Assembly (NCBI GenBank): GCA_964620915.1
Contig: CAZUKP010000005.1
Coordinates: 11,676-75,675, forward strand
Direction: 5' to 3'
DNA: 64,000 nt
Origin: Hyphomicrobium_A sp964620915
GTDB taxonomy: Bacteria; Pseudomonadota; Alphaproteobacteria; Rhizobiales; Hyphomicrobiaceae
Below are positions 54,098 to 62,245 of the stretch, piece by piece. Numbering within the stretch: the stretch's first letter is position 1; the number at the start of each line of letters is the position of its first letter. A program made the translations under genes and the position numbers. The notes below the pieces were generated by a model that saw only the letters and a program-made list of their open reading frames with translations, was not told the DNA's origin and did not search any database.

Positions 54098-55615
54098 ATG
54101 GGGGTTATAATGGCGGGCGCCAAGAATCCCGCCTCGCGTCAAATTTGCGCGGGGCTTTTGGCACTTGTCGTGCTGGCAGCGGCCAGCCCCAGACTTGCTC
54201 AAGCTGAATCCCTGAACGAGGCGCTCGCTTCGGCTTACTCCTTTAATCCGCAGCTCGAAGCAGCCCGCGCATCCACGCGCGCAACGGATGAAAACGTCTC
54301 GCAAGCCCGGGCAGGATTTCTGCCCGAGATCACGGGCAACCTCGCAGCTGAGGCCGAGCACCGCGAGTATGGTGTAGACGGCAGTGAGCTCAATAATCTT
54401 ATTCCGGGGCTGGATTTCCCCGACAAGGCCACGATCACAAGCAACAGCAAACCATATGGATATTCCCTCACGCTGCAGCAATCGATCTTCAACGGCCTGC
54501 AAACGCTCAACAACATGCGAGAAGCCGAAGCAAACTCTATGGCCTCGCGGGAGGATCTGCGCAACACCGAGCAAACGACGCTGCTCGATGGCGTCACTGC
54601 CTACATGGGTGTCGTCCAGAACCAGGCCATCGTCCGGCTGAGGGAAAATAACGTCAACGTTTTGAGCAAATACCAAGCCTCGAACCAACGCTTGTTCAAG
54701 AACGGCGAACTGACTCGGACGGACTTGGAACAGTCGAAAGCACAACGGGCAACATCGCTTGCTCAACTCGAGGCCGCGCGCGGGCAACTGCAAGCCAGCC
54801 AAGCCAACTACGAGCAGGTGATTGGCCACCCCCCCGGCTACGTCGAGGTTCCACCTTCCATCGACCACTTGCTTCCAGGCAACATGCAGGAAGCCTTGGA
54901 AATCGCGCAGGTGGAAAACCCGAACATCGGCTCGGCGCTCTTCCAGGAACTTGCTGCCCGCAAGTCCGTCGATGCACTGCGCGGGCAGTTCCTGCCGCAG
55001 GTGAACCTTCAGCTCAAGTACCAGGACACCGAGAACGTCTTCGAAGGTCTCGATTACGATCGAGAGGCCTCTGCCAGTCTTGGTGTCAAGGTTCCATTCT
55101 ATCAAGGCGGGAAGGTTGAGTCGCAGGTGCGCCAGGCCAAACAGGTCCAGATCCAGCGTCTGGCGCAGACAAATCAAGCGCGCCAGCAGACACGTAACGA
55201 CGTCGTTTCCGCTTGGACGCAGCTGACGTCCGCTGAGGCACAGCTCTCGGCCGACGAGGTTTCGGTTGAGTCGAACAAGATTGCACTTGCTGGGGTGCGG
55301 CGCGAACAGAAGGCCGGGACGCGCACAGTGCAGGACGTCCTCAATGCCGAGCAAAACTACCTGACCGCGCAGGTTCAGATTGTGACCGACGAATACAATG
55401 TTGTTGTTGCGCGCTACACGCTGCTTCAGGCGATCGGGCGTATGACGGCCTCCTATCTGAGGCTGCCCACCGCGGTTTACAACGCCTCGATTACAAACCA
55501 CTCCGAGCGTCATCTCCTGTGGCGGACGCAAATCAAGCCCGAGGTGGACTACTACGGTGGTGCTGCCGGCGGCTGGGAGAGCACCTGCACCAGCGAGACC
55601 AGCTTCTGCAAGTGA
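54098..55615 (+). CDS. tolC: TolC-family outer-membrane channel of the efflux system
   Basis: The 505-residue protein has a signal peptide (LLALVVLAAASPRLAQA) and the twofold TolC helical repeat: LNEALASAYSFNPQLEAARA starts the first half and ALEIAQVENPNIGSALFQEL the second. Conserved FQSIFNG-like (LQQSIFNGLQTLNN) and AGTRTVQDVLNAEQNYLTA segments are present. It forms the trimeric exit duct. The tail after LPT (about 60 residues with two Cys) is longer than in E. coli TolC. It is 250 bases after the pump gene; ATG 54110 is an alternative start. Confidence 0.94.
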   Translation: MGVIMAGAKNPASRQICAGLLALVVLAAASPRLAQAESLNEALASAYSFNPQLEAARASTRATDENVSQARAGFLPEITGNLAAEAEHREYGVDGSELNNLIPGLDFPDKATITSNSKPYGYSLTLQQSIFNGLQTLNNMREAEANSMASREDLRNTEQTTLLDGVTAYMGVVQNQAIVRLRENNVNVLSKYQASNQRLFKNGELTRTDLEQSKAQRATSLAQLEAARGQLQASQANYEQVIGHPPGYVEVPPSIDHLLPGNMQEALEIAQVENPNIGSALFQELAARKSVDALRGQFLPQVNLQLKYQDTENVFEGLDYDREASASLGVKVPFYQGGKVESQVRQAKQVQIQRLAQTNQARQQTRNDVVSAWTQLTSAEAQLSADEVSVESNKIALAGVRREQKAGTRTVQDVLNAEQNYLTAQVQIVTDEYNVVVARYTLLQAIGRMTASYLRLPTAVYNASITNHSERHLLWRTQIKPEVDYYGGAAGGWESTCTSETSFCK

Positions 55616-55830
55616 CGAACGCGCGGCGCCTTCCCTGGTGGTGTCATCCCCACATGGCCGTGTTCTTGGGCAATGTTCTTGCCTACCCTGAATTGGCGGC
55701 GAAGATTATTCTTAAAAAAACTGTGACGAAGAACTCAGAGCTGACAATCTGCTACGAGTTTCCCTGGTTGATCAAGAAGCAGCCGCGTTAGGGCAGCGCC
55801 AAAGTAAACTGAGGGACTTCGCCTGAGTCG

Positions 55831-55941
55831 ATGCGCATCGATCCCATAGGACACCTGTTGCCGCCCAAGCCTCCCTCGCCTTGGATGTATGTGGTCGCTG
55901 CCGTGCTTGTGATCGTTGCGATTGCCGTCACGGTTTTCTGA
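55831..55941 (+). CDS. 36-residue single-pass membrane peptide
   Basis: An ATG at 55831 opens a frame of MRIDPIGHLLPPKPPSP followed by one hydrophobic helix, WMYVVAAVLVIVAIAVTVF, ending at TGA. Proline-rich head plus one TM is like several known alphaproteobacterial small proteins. No clear ribosome site stands before it, apart from a weak AGGGAC. The rest of the gap 55616-56164 shows nothing else. Confidence 0.45.
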   Translation: MRIDPIGHLLPPKPPSPWMYVVAAVLVIVAIAVTVF

Positions 55942-56164
55942 GTCGAGGCTTGGTGGTCGGTCGAAGAACGAAGCCCGGAATCGGGCTCGCTCGATTGTGA
56001 ATTGGAACGAGGACCGGTATCGCCCATGCTTAGACGGGACTACACTCGGCCAGGACCCACGGTGCCGTCAGTTTTGTGCTAATCTGCCCAGTGCACTTGC
56101 CGAAAGAGGCGCGGGCTATAGAGCGCCAGGTTTTTCGATTGGGGCTAAAGGGGACGCCAAAGTC

Positions 56165-56602
56165 ATGGAAAGCATCTCACTAAAGAATTTGGTTTTCGGG
56201 TTCATCGCAGGCGCGATCGCCGTGGTGACCGCACACGAAATCATCGACTACATACTCTATAGCGCCGGTGTGTTCCCGCGCGTCCCTTGGTCGATGGAGC
56301 CCGTTGCAGGGACAGGCGTACCGCAAATCGTCAGCGACATGCTTTGGGGCGGCTTGTGGGGCGTTCTGTTCGCTCTGATTTGCGATAAAATCCCTGGCGG
56401 CAATCTGACCGTAAAAGGCCTGATATTCGGGATCGTTGGCCCCGCCATTCTGGGTGTCTTCATCCTGGTGCCATTGATCACGGGCCGGTTTCCCCTGTTC
56501 TTCGACGGCGATCCAAAACTGCTGGGGTCTGTCCTTTTGATCCTTGCCGGTTTCGGGGCGGCGATGGGCTGGATCTACGGCTACCTCACCTCGCGAACAT
56601 GA
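56165..56602 (+). CDS. four-helix membrane protein of unknown function
   Basis: The 145-residue protein has about four hydrophobic segments: LVFGFIAGAIAVVTAHEIID (5-24), VSDMLWGGLWGVLFALI (about 57-73), LIFGIVGPAILGVFILVPLI (about 86-105) and LLGSVLLILAGFGAAMGWIY (about 119-138). The His/Glu pair in the first helix is notable. It resembles uncharacterised small membrane proteins of Hyphomicrobiales. The ATG at 56165 is preceded by AAGGGGA. No operon partner is evident, and the next gene starts 46 bases later. Confidence 0.75.
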   Translation: MESISLKNLVFGFIAGAIAVVTAHEIIDYILYSAGVFPRVPWSMEPVAGTGVPQIVSDMLWGGLWGVLFALICDKIPGGNLTVKGLIFGIVGPAILGVFILVPLITGRFPLFFDGDPKLLGSVLLILAGFGAAMGWIYGYLTSRT

Positions 56603-56648
56603 GTACGAGAGTCTCGCGGTGTTGAACGACGCCCGACTAAGGTGAACG

Positions 56649-58253
56649 ATGCGAACGATCCAGCGCGTCCTCGCACAACTCATCGGAATTGTCTTTGCGT
56701 TCGTCGTTACAGACGATGGCTTGGCCAAGCCGCCGATTGAAGCCGTCGAGGCGCATTACGTGGTTCTGGGCCAGGCTCCAGCCACTGGCGCAACAGTGGC
56801 GCTCGCAAGGTTGATCCTCAAGCTGGGGCATGCCTGCCCCATGATCACTGGCTCTGCCGACGGCAAGATCCAAATGAGACCACGGCGCAATCCGCATCTC
56901 TTTCCGGTCATGGTGTGCGAAGCGCCCATCGGTTTTTCGCAAGGCCTTGCGATCGAGCTTGATGGCATCGACCTGCCGCTGCCTGCCGTCAAAGAGAACC
57001 CCAATAGGATCGTCGTGTTCGGCGACACGGGCTGCGAGCCGACCAAAGAAGGGCAACTTGGAGGGTGTCCACCTGGTTCTCCAGCACGACCGTTCCAGGC
57101 TTTGGCTCAGTCCGCCGCAATGCCGAGCGACGGCAAAGCCCCCGACCTTGTCCTCCACATGGGGGACATGAATTATCGCGGCACCTCCGTCGACGTGCTG
57201 TTTCCAACAGAAAAGGACGGAACAACGGAGCAGGCCGAAAAGTGGGTCTACGATGCCGGCGACGAAACGGACAAGTCGCAACTCTGCGAACAGGCAAAAG
57301 GCGAGGGCTTTGTCAGCCAGAATGCGCCGACATCGAGTTTTCCCGATAGCTGGGCGCGCTGGCGCGAGGACTTCTTTGCCCCCGCGCGTGAGCTGTTGGC
57401 CGCTGCGCCGTGGATCGTCGTGCGAGGCAATCACGAGCTATGCAGCCGTGCAGGCCCTGGATGGTTCACGTTTCTCGATCCGAGTTCCGATTGGGTTGAA
57501 GGCGGCCGCCAGCTGAGCTGCTCGCGGCCGGATCCGGCCAAGGATGCCTTCGACAATGTCGTATTGAGTGAGCCCTATGCCGTCGAACTGAAGAACTTGC
57601 GGGTGGTCGTCGTCGACTCGGCCAATGCGTGTGACAACTTCGATTTTCCGGGGCCCTTCGCTGAGAGCTATCGGTCACAACTCGCCAAGTTGCCCCACCT
57701 CACCGCCGGTGCACGCTCGAGTTGGCTGATCTCACATCGGCCGCTATGGGGCGTCGAGGATTTTCAGTCGGCGAAATTCAACACCGGTTGCACGGAGGGC
57801 GATGCCAACGCCTGCATCAACCAATCCCTGCAGACAGCTCTCGACGCTGGGTTGGACGGAACGCTGCCGGCATCGATCAAGCTACTCTTAGCAGGCCACA
57901 TGCACCAGTTTCAGGCGATCACGTTTCCGGGCGAAGAGCGGCCACCGATGATTGTCGTGGGCAACAGCGGCGTGAAGCTCGATGCGGAGAATCGTGTCGG
58001 TGCCTTTGAAACAACGGTCCAGGGACTCAGAGCACATGTGCTCGCAACCGGTGGCTTCCTCGTTGAGAGAAAAGACGACAGCCTGATTCCCGCCCATGGC
58101 TATCTGTCGATCGACTATGCGGACGACGGCTCGTGGAAGGCCAAAATGATCAACCCCGCGCTCACGTGGGCGACATGCGGCAGCGATCACGCGAAGAATG
58201 GTGTCGTCTGTTCGCTCGGAGATGACGTGACCGCCTGGGGCCGCTCGAAATAG
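56649..58253 (+). CDS. secreted metallophosphoesterase
   Basis: The 534-residue protein has a signal peptide (VLAQLIGIVFAFVVTDDGLA), a short beta domain, and a calcineurin-like phosphoesterase from about residue 118: RIVVFGDTGCE, LVLHMGDMNYRG, IVVRGNHELCS, and LLLAGHMHQFQAI. Several Cys (for example TGC, GGC, QLC, ELC, NAC) suit an oxidising periplasm. It is unrelated in layout to the membrane phosphoesterase at 46-48 kb. Purple-acid-phosphatase-like substrates (phosphomonoesters) are possible. It ends at TAG 58251-58253. Confidence 0.87.
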   Translation: MRTIQRVLAQLIGIVFAFVVTDDGLAKPPIEAVEAHYVVLGQAPATGATVALARLILKLGHACPMITGSADGKIQMRPRRNPHLFPVMVCEAPIGFSQGLAIELDGIDLPLPAVKENPNRIVVFGDTGCEPTKEGQLGGCPPGSPARPFQALAQSAAMPSDGKAPDLVLHMGDMNYRGTSVDVLFPTEKDGTTEQAEKWVYDAGDETDKSQLCEQAKGEGFVSQNAPTSSFPDSWARWREDFFAPARELLAAAPWIVVRGNHELCSRAGPGWFTFLDPSSDWVEGGRQLSCSRPDPAKDAFDNVVLSEPYAVELKNLRVVVVDSANACDNFDFPGPFAESYRSQLAKLPHLTAGARSSWLISHRPLWGVEDFQSAKFNTGCTEGDANACINQSLQTALDAGLDGTLPASIKLLLAGHMHQFQAITFPGEERPPMIVVGNSGVKLDAENRVGAFETTVQGLRAHVLATGGFLVERKDDSLIPAHGYLSIDYADDGSWKAKMINPALTWATCGSDHAKNGVVCSLGDDVTAWGRSK

Positions 58254-58576
58254 ACGCCTTGCAAACACGTGCGGGGGTGGCGCTGAGAAGCGCATGGGCA
58301 CGGCCGGTAAGCCACTCCTCAGAGCCATGTTCGTTGTGAACAAATCAGGGCACACGACGGGCGCCGAATGGCGACACGGCCGCAGATTCCTCGATTTCTC
58401 AGATGGTTAATTTCTCTATCGAAGAGTTGTAGACACGCCACATCACGATTCTAAACAACATTCCCTCCGTGGACGGGCCAATCATGTTCCGAGCACGTTT
58501 CATCTGACCGTCATCGAGGGGCTGGGCCTGGTGGCGGGTGAACGGCCCAGTTGGAAGTCTTTGCGAGGGTTGAGTC
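58254..58576. other. leader region of the small peptide cluster
   Basis: 323 bases between the phosphoesterase and the first small peptide gene. There is no gene of normal size here. It probably carries the promoter for the peptide genes. No hairpin with a T-run is seen, so read-through from the phosphoesterase gene cannot be excluded. Confidence 0.4.
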
Positions 58577-58687
58577 ATGAAACAAGCGTACGAAAGACCG
58601 ACGCTAGTCAAGCGTGAAGCTTTGAGCCAGATCACAGCATCGGTGAACTGCTTCATCAGCGGAGTCTATGTCTGCCCGACTGCCTAG
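58577..58687 (+). CDS. small Cys-x7-Cys peptide, putative RiPP precursor, copy 1
   Basis: The 36-residue product begins MKQAYERPTLVKREAL, then SQITA, and ends NCFISGVYVCPTA. The first 21 residues are nearly the same as in the two paralogues that follow, while the tail differs except for two Cys spaced C-x7-C. Conserved leader plus variable core is typical of ribosomally made, modified peptides. The YxxPTL motif resembles the YxxP-L element read by leader-binding RRE domains in lasso-type systems, but no lasso ring-forming Asp/Glu is in place. GAGGG lies about eight bases before the ATG. Confidence 0.75.
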   Translation: MKQAYERPTLVKREALSQITASVNCFISGVYVCPTA

Positions 58688-58748
58688 TGGACGTCTGCCG
58701 GCATTTCAGGACGTCACTTTGGTCAATCATATTTCCAGGGGTTGGAAT

Positions 58749-58850
58749 TTGAAAAAAGCTTATGAGACACCGACGCTGGTCAAGCGCGATCGCCTGAGCC
58801 AGATCACAGCGCAGTGCCCCGCAATCAGTGGGCGAGTCTGCAACGTGTAA
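58749..58850 (+). CDS. small Cys-x7-Cys peptide, putative RiPP precursor, copy 2
   Basis: The 33-residue product starts at TTG with AGGGG seven bases upstream: KKAYETPTLVKRDRL, SQITA, then QCPAISGRVCNV. The Cys pair again has the C-x7-C spacing. It is 61 bases after copy 1 with no terminator between, so the two are probably one transcript. It ends just before a strong terminator. Confidence 0.72.
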   Translation: MKKAYETPTLVKRDRLSQITAQCPAISGRVCNV

Positions 58851-58912
58851 TCGTCGACGCCAGATAGGCCGTTATCGAAACTAGGCATATCTGGCAAAAT
58901 TGCTTTTGCAAG

Positions 58913-58945
58913 AAGGGGCTCGTTCAATCGAACGCGCCCTTTTTG
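58913..58945 (+). terminator. intrinsic terminator after peptide copy 2
   Basis: AAGGGGCTCGTTC pairs with GAACGCGCCCTT around AATC, with one mismatch, and runs into TTTTT. The left arm is the same as that of the terminator after copy 3, so gene and terminator were duplicated together. Confidence 0.85.
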
Positions 58946-59126
58946 TTCGCGGGCACCCGGCTCCCCTTTCGTTGCGGAACAGTCACAGCGACTGACAAAG
59001 ATCCGTGGACGGACAGTGATTCCCTGTTCAGAGCGCCGCGAATCAGTCGTTGGTCGAGCGTCGATAGGCAGTGCACGTCTCATAGCAGGCGCTCACGCCT
59101 TCGTAGATTTCCAGGGGGATCATTCG

Positions 59127-59234
59127 ATGAAACAAGCCTACGACAAGCCGACACTGACGAAGCGCGAGGCCTTGAGCCAGATCACGGCAGCCGAAGCCTG
59201 CCTCGCCGTCAGCGGAAACTACTGCAAGGCCTAA
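59127..59234 (+). CDS. small Cys-x7-Cys peptide, putative RiPP precursor, copy 3
   Basis: The 35-residue product reads MKQAYDKPTLTKREAL, SQITA, then AEACLAVSGNYCKA. The ATG has AGGGGGA about seven bases upstream. Leader and Cys spacing match copies 1 and 2, with SG between the cysteines as in copy 2. It has its own upstream region (58946-59126, non-coding) and its own terminator, so it may be separately controlled. Confidence 0.75.
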   Translation: MKQAYDKPTLTKREALSQITAAEACLAVSGNYCKA

Positions 59235-59270
59235 CGCTTGAGACCTGGACGCAGGCCCAAGTTTTCGGTT

Positions 59271-59303
59271 GGAAGGGGCTCGTTCTTGGGACGAGCCTTT
59301 TTC
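59271..59303 (+). terminator. intrinsic terminator after peptide copy 3
   Basis: GGCTCGT at 59277-59283 pairs with ACGAGCC at 59291-59297 and is followed by TTTTT. The preceding GAAGGGGCTCGTTC is shared with the terminator at 58913. Confidence 0.88.
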
Positions 59304-59434
59304 ATTGGGCCTCGCGATCACTTTCGATTGCGCAGCCCGCGTTGTGCGCCGTTGGGGACTTAGGTCACAGAAGCTCATGCTCCGTCTCGATAGCCTCGAG
59401 CCATCCTTTGTCAATCTGGATGGAGTTCGAGACC

Positions 59435-60073
59435 ATGCACATGAGACCAAAACGCATTGCAACGGCCCTCATCGCGGCAGGCGCGGTTCTGGGAGCGTTG
59501 ACACCAGTTCTGTCCCCGCTGGGGCCGGCACACGCTGGCGCGGCCGCACCAATGATCTGGACTGGGTCGCACGCAGTCACGCCGGTGAAGAAGGTTGCAG
59601 ACCAGCCGCAGCTTACAGACGGCATAATTGCCTATCTCTACATTCAGGCGAACCTGTTCGAAGTCGAGACTGCCGAACTTGGCAAGGCGCGCGGAACGTC
59701 CCCCGACGTTAAACAGCACGGAGCGATGGTGGCGAAAGACCATCGCGGAGTGGTCAAGAGTTTTGAGGAACTTCTGCACCGCAATCACATCAAGCCGGCC
59801 GAGACCGCAGGATCTCAAGCAGCGCTGTCACAGCATGAAGCCGTGATGGCCGATCTGAAGACGCGCTCTGGCGCGGACTTCGACGCCGCCTACCTCGCAT
59901 TCGAAGCCAAAAATCATCGAGCCGTAATCGTGGCGTTGCGCGACACGCTGCTACCGGCAACCAAGAATGCGGAGATGGTGCAACATTTCAAAGATATGCT
60001 TCCCACATTCGAGCATCATCTGGCTGTTACGGACGCAGCCGTCGCAACGGCTGCGGGCTCTAGCGCCGAATAG
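59435..60073 (+). CDS. DUF4142 family exported protein
   Basis: The 212-residue protein has a signal peptide (IATALIAAGAVLGALTPVLS, cleavage near AHA) and a ferritin-like helical DUF4142 domain: IAYLYIQANLFEVETAELGK, HGAMVAKDHRGVVKSFEELL, FDAAYLAFEAKNHRAVIVAL and MLPTFEHHLAVTDAA. The His/Glu positions (KDH, EHH) could bind metal. Function is unknown, though such proteins are often stress-induced. ATG 59435 fits a GGAG nine bases upstream; in-frame ATGs lie at 59420 and 59441. Confidence 0.88.
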   Translation: MHMRPKRIATALIAAGAVLGALTPVLSPLGPAHAGAAAPMIWTGSHAVTPVKKVADQPQLTDGIIAYLYIQANLFEVETAELGKARGTSPDVKQHGAMVAKDHRGVVKSFEELLHRNHIKPAETAGSQAALSQHEAVMADLKTRSGADFDAAYLAFEAKNHRAVIVALRDTLLPATKNAEMVQHFKDMLPTFEHHLAVTDAAVATAAGSSAE

Positions 60074-60108
60074 AAGTTCGCACCTTGGGCCGGCGCGTCG
60101 TCTTTGGA

Positions 60109-60801
60109 TTACGGGCCGGCCGTCCCACTGCCATTTGATCCCGTCGCAATCATCTCGCGCAGCTTTCCCGCATCAGCAATTTGTATCGACCGCCGTGCAA
60201 GGTGAATGGCTTCCTGGCTTGCGAGGTTACGCAACACGCGCGAGACAACCTCGCGCGAAGAGCCCAGATGATGCGCGACGTCTTCGTGGCTGACCTCGAG
60301 CGCACCGTTCACACTCCTGCGCAAAAGAAAGGACGCAACGCGCTGCTCAAGTCCGAAAGAGGCGGTCTCTTCCATCAGTGTCATCAACTCGAAGAGGCGG
60401 ACCGTCAGCGTTTCGAATGTGAATTCTTGCAAGGCCGGCTCCGAGAGATAGAGCCTGCGAAAGACATCGCCCGAGATAACGGAAACATGCGTTTCGCAGT
60501 GGTCCGATTCGACCCAGGCCGGGTAGGCCATTCGCGAGAACAGGCAATTGAGCGCCAGAACGCAAGATTCACCGGGGTCGATCCAGTAGAGCGTCCCTTC
60601 GCGGCCTTCGGCAGTGATGTAGTAGACGCGCAAAGCCCCGGCACTCACGAGATAGACGCCCGCGACTTCGTCGCCGCGCTGAATGATCTGCGTGCGCGGT
60701 GGAAAGCGATGCTCGGTGGTGGCGGAAAGCAGCTCCGACCGGCCCGATGGCGTCAGCTTGGGGAGAAATGAAAAATTCGATGGGGATAGCGGAGCGGTCA
60801 T
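60109..60801 (-). CDS. Crp/Fnr-family transcriptional regulator
   Basis: The 230-residue protein has an N-terminal cyclic-nucleotide-binding-like domain (IIQRGDEVAGVYLVSAGALR, LYWIDPGESCVLALNCLFS) and a C-terminal Crp-type HTH (EVSHEDVAHHLGSSREVVSR, VLRNLASQEAI). The Cys-rich N-terminus of Fnr is absent, but three Cys in the sensor part (SCVLALNC, DHC) leave a redox role open. It is convergent with DUF4142. Its effector is not known. Confidence 0.9.
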   Translation of the reverse strand: MTAPLSPSNFSFLPKLTPSGRSELLSATTEHRFPPRTQIIQRGDEVAGVYLVSAGALRVYYITAEGREGTLYWIDPGESCVLALNCLFSRMAYPAWVESDHCETHVSVISGDVFRRLYLSEPALQEFTFETLTVRLFELMTLMEETASFGLEQRVASFLLRRSVNGALEVSHEDVAHHLGSSREVVSRVLRNLASQEAIHLARRSIQIADAGKLREMIATGSNGSGTAGP

Positions 60802-61073
60802 GACAAGACATATAACCCATATTGCAGCGTGATCCTCTATCCCATCAAATCGCGTTCAGCGGCGGAACCGCCTCCGCTGCGCACGCTAAGCTTAACTGGG
60901 CAAACTGAGCGCGGGAACGCTGTGAGGCCCATTGTGCTCCAGGCGGTGCCTTTGAGTGGCCGAAATGGACCGACCTGTGCTAAGGAGGAACCGAAGCACC
61001 CCTGTGCACGACTGATGCTTATTTCGCTCAAGTTGCACGACCGCTGAGACCCGACAATCAATCGACGGAGCGC

Positions 61074-61562
61074 ATGATGACCCGGACCCCTCTTGCCGTT
61101 GCCGCCGTCCTATTTGCCGTAATGCTGATTTTCACGCCAACCGCTGACGCATGTATATCATGTTCGTACACGCCGCCTGTCGTGAACACGCCCGTGGAGT
61201 CGAAGCCTTCGAAGACCTACAGGAAGAAGACCTACACGAAGAAGAAGACCTACAAGAAGAAGCGCTCAACCACGGCTAAGAAGAAGAGCAAGCCGACCAA
61301 GTCGAAGACGGAAACGGCCAAGGCAGAGCCTAAGGCGGAAACAGAGCAGTCAACCATTTCAGCGGGCACTTCGACTGCAGCAGCCCCTGAGGACGATGCG
61401 TCCGTCACCGAGCAGTCCTCGATAGCGGCAGCGTCGCCGGACGCCGACGCCACCGTCGACATCGCTGAGACAAAGCCCAAAGAGCGCGAGGTCAGCGAGA
61501 AGGTCGACTGCAAGAAGTTCTTCCCGACCAGCGAAGTGACGCTTTCGGTGCCCTGCGAATAG
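61074..61562 (+). CDS. secreted Lys-rich repeat protein
   Basis: The 162-residue product has a signal peptide (LAVAAVLFAVMLIFTPTADA) followed by CISCSYTPP, a block of KKTYTKKKTYKKK-type Tyr/Lys repeats, an acidic Ala/Ser-rich stretch, and a tail VDCKKFFPTSEVTLSVPCE. Four Cys, two at each end of the mature chain, could pair. It may lie on the wall or outer membrane through the basic region. The family is not known to me. An ATG at 61077 is a second start. Confidence 0.65.
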   Translation: MMTRTPLAVAAVLFAVMLIFTPTADACISCSYTPPVVNTPVESKPSKTYRKKTYTKKKTYKKKRSTTAKKKSKPTKSKTETAKAEPKAETEQSTISAGTSTAAAPEDDASVTEQSSIAAASPDADATVDIAETKPKEREVSEKVDCKKFFPTSEVTLSVPCE

Positions 61563-61634
61563 CAGGTGTGCCGAGCCGATTGCCTTCTCGATCCACTTAG
61601 GGGCGCCAGTGAACTGTTGACCGGCTGCAGCCGC

Positions 61635-61672
61635 TTGAGCGCACCGGCGGCGCGGGCCATATTGGGGTGATG
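61635..61672 (+). promoter_or_regulatory. repeated promoter-like block, copy 1
   Basis: TTGAGC at 61635-61640, a 17-base spacer, then CATATT at 61658-61663 and GGGGTGATG. The same arrangement recurs at 62178-62206 and 63056-63093. The conserved spacing of two hexamers suggests a promoter. The ATG lies just where transcription should begin. Confidence 0.55.
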
Positions 61673-61711
61673 CCGCGTCTGCCCAAAACCCTGAAGTCCA
61701 CCCGCCCGTGA
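61670..61711 (+). CDS. 13-codon upstream reading frame before the UPF0178 gene
   Basis: MPRLPKTLKSTRP then TGA, with the stop overlapping the GTG start of the next gene (GTGA at 61708-61711). Its first codons match those of uvrB (ATGCCGCG-C-C-CCAAA), so it is a copy of the uvrB 5' end. It might couple translation of the following gene, which has no ribosome site of its own. Confidence 0.35.
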   Translation: MPRLPKTLKSTRP

Positions 61712-62181
61712 GCGAAGCCCCAATTCTTTATGTCGATGCCGACGCGTGCCCCGTGAAGGATGAGGCGATACGTGTGGCCGAGCGGCACGGACTCGTTGTC
61801 CACTTCGTGTCGAACGCCTTCATGCGCCTGCCCGAAGGCCCACTCATCAAACGCGTCGTCGTTTCCGACGGCCCCGATGCTGCCGACGATTGGATTGCTG
61901 AGCGGATTGGGCCTTCCGACGTCGCGGTCACTGCCGACATCCCGCTCGCCGCGCGCTGTCTGAAACAAGGCGCGCAAGTGATCGGGCCCACCGGCAAGCC
62001 GTTCACCGAGGCTGGTATCGGTATGGCGCTGGCCATGCGCGATCTATCGGCACATCTGCGCGAGACGGGCGAGAGTAAAGGCTATAACGCGGGCTTCACG
62101 CGGCGCGACCGCTCGCGCTTTCTGGAAGCTTTGGAGGAAGCGGTGCAGCGGGCACTACGTCAGAGACCAACGCCAGCTTGA
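61708..62181 (+). CDS. UPF0178/YaiI-family protein (DUF188)
   Basis: The 157-residue protein starts at GTG and has the DUF188 signature ILYVDADACPVKDEAIRVAE, VVSDGPDAADDWIAERIG, DVAVTADIPLAARCLKQGAQ, and GKPFTEAGIG. Conserved Asp residues suggest a PIN-like nuclease fold, but no activity is established. It stands between two copies of the promoter-like block. Confidence 0.93.
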   Translation: MSEAPILYVDADACPVKDEAIRVAERHGLVVHFVSNAFMRLPEGPLIKRVVVSDGPDAADDWIAERIGPSDVAVTADIPLAARCLKQGAQVIGPTGKPFTEAGIGMALAMRDLSAHLRETGESKGYNAGFTRRDRSRFLEALEEAVQRALRQRPTPA

Positions 62182-62206
62182 GCGGATCCGCAGCGCACGC
62201 CATATT
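62178..62206 (+). promoter_or_regulatory. repeated promoter-like block, copy 2
   Basis: TTGAGC at 62178-62183, which includes the TGA stop of the UPF0178 gene, a 17-base spacer, and CATATT at 62201-62206. It lies 40 bases before the DUF1003 gene. After CATATT it diverges (GCGGTATTGCGG instead of GGGGTGATGCCGCG). Confidence 0.5.
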
Positions 62207-62245
62207 GCGGTATTGCGGCCAATTTTGTGGTGGAAAGGAGCCCGC

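Noticed and set aside
53945..55531. 528-codon open frame on the minus strand opposite tolC
   Set aside because: It lies exactly antisense to a clear TolC gene; its composition (Leu/Arg/Gly/Val-rich, no domain) is what GC-rich codon use on the other strand produces.
58577..59234. Classical lasso peptide precursors
   Set aside because: The YxxP leader motif fits, but no Asp/Glu stands at core position 7-9 and no lasso B, C or transporter genes are near.
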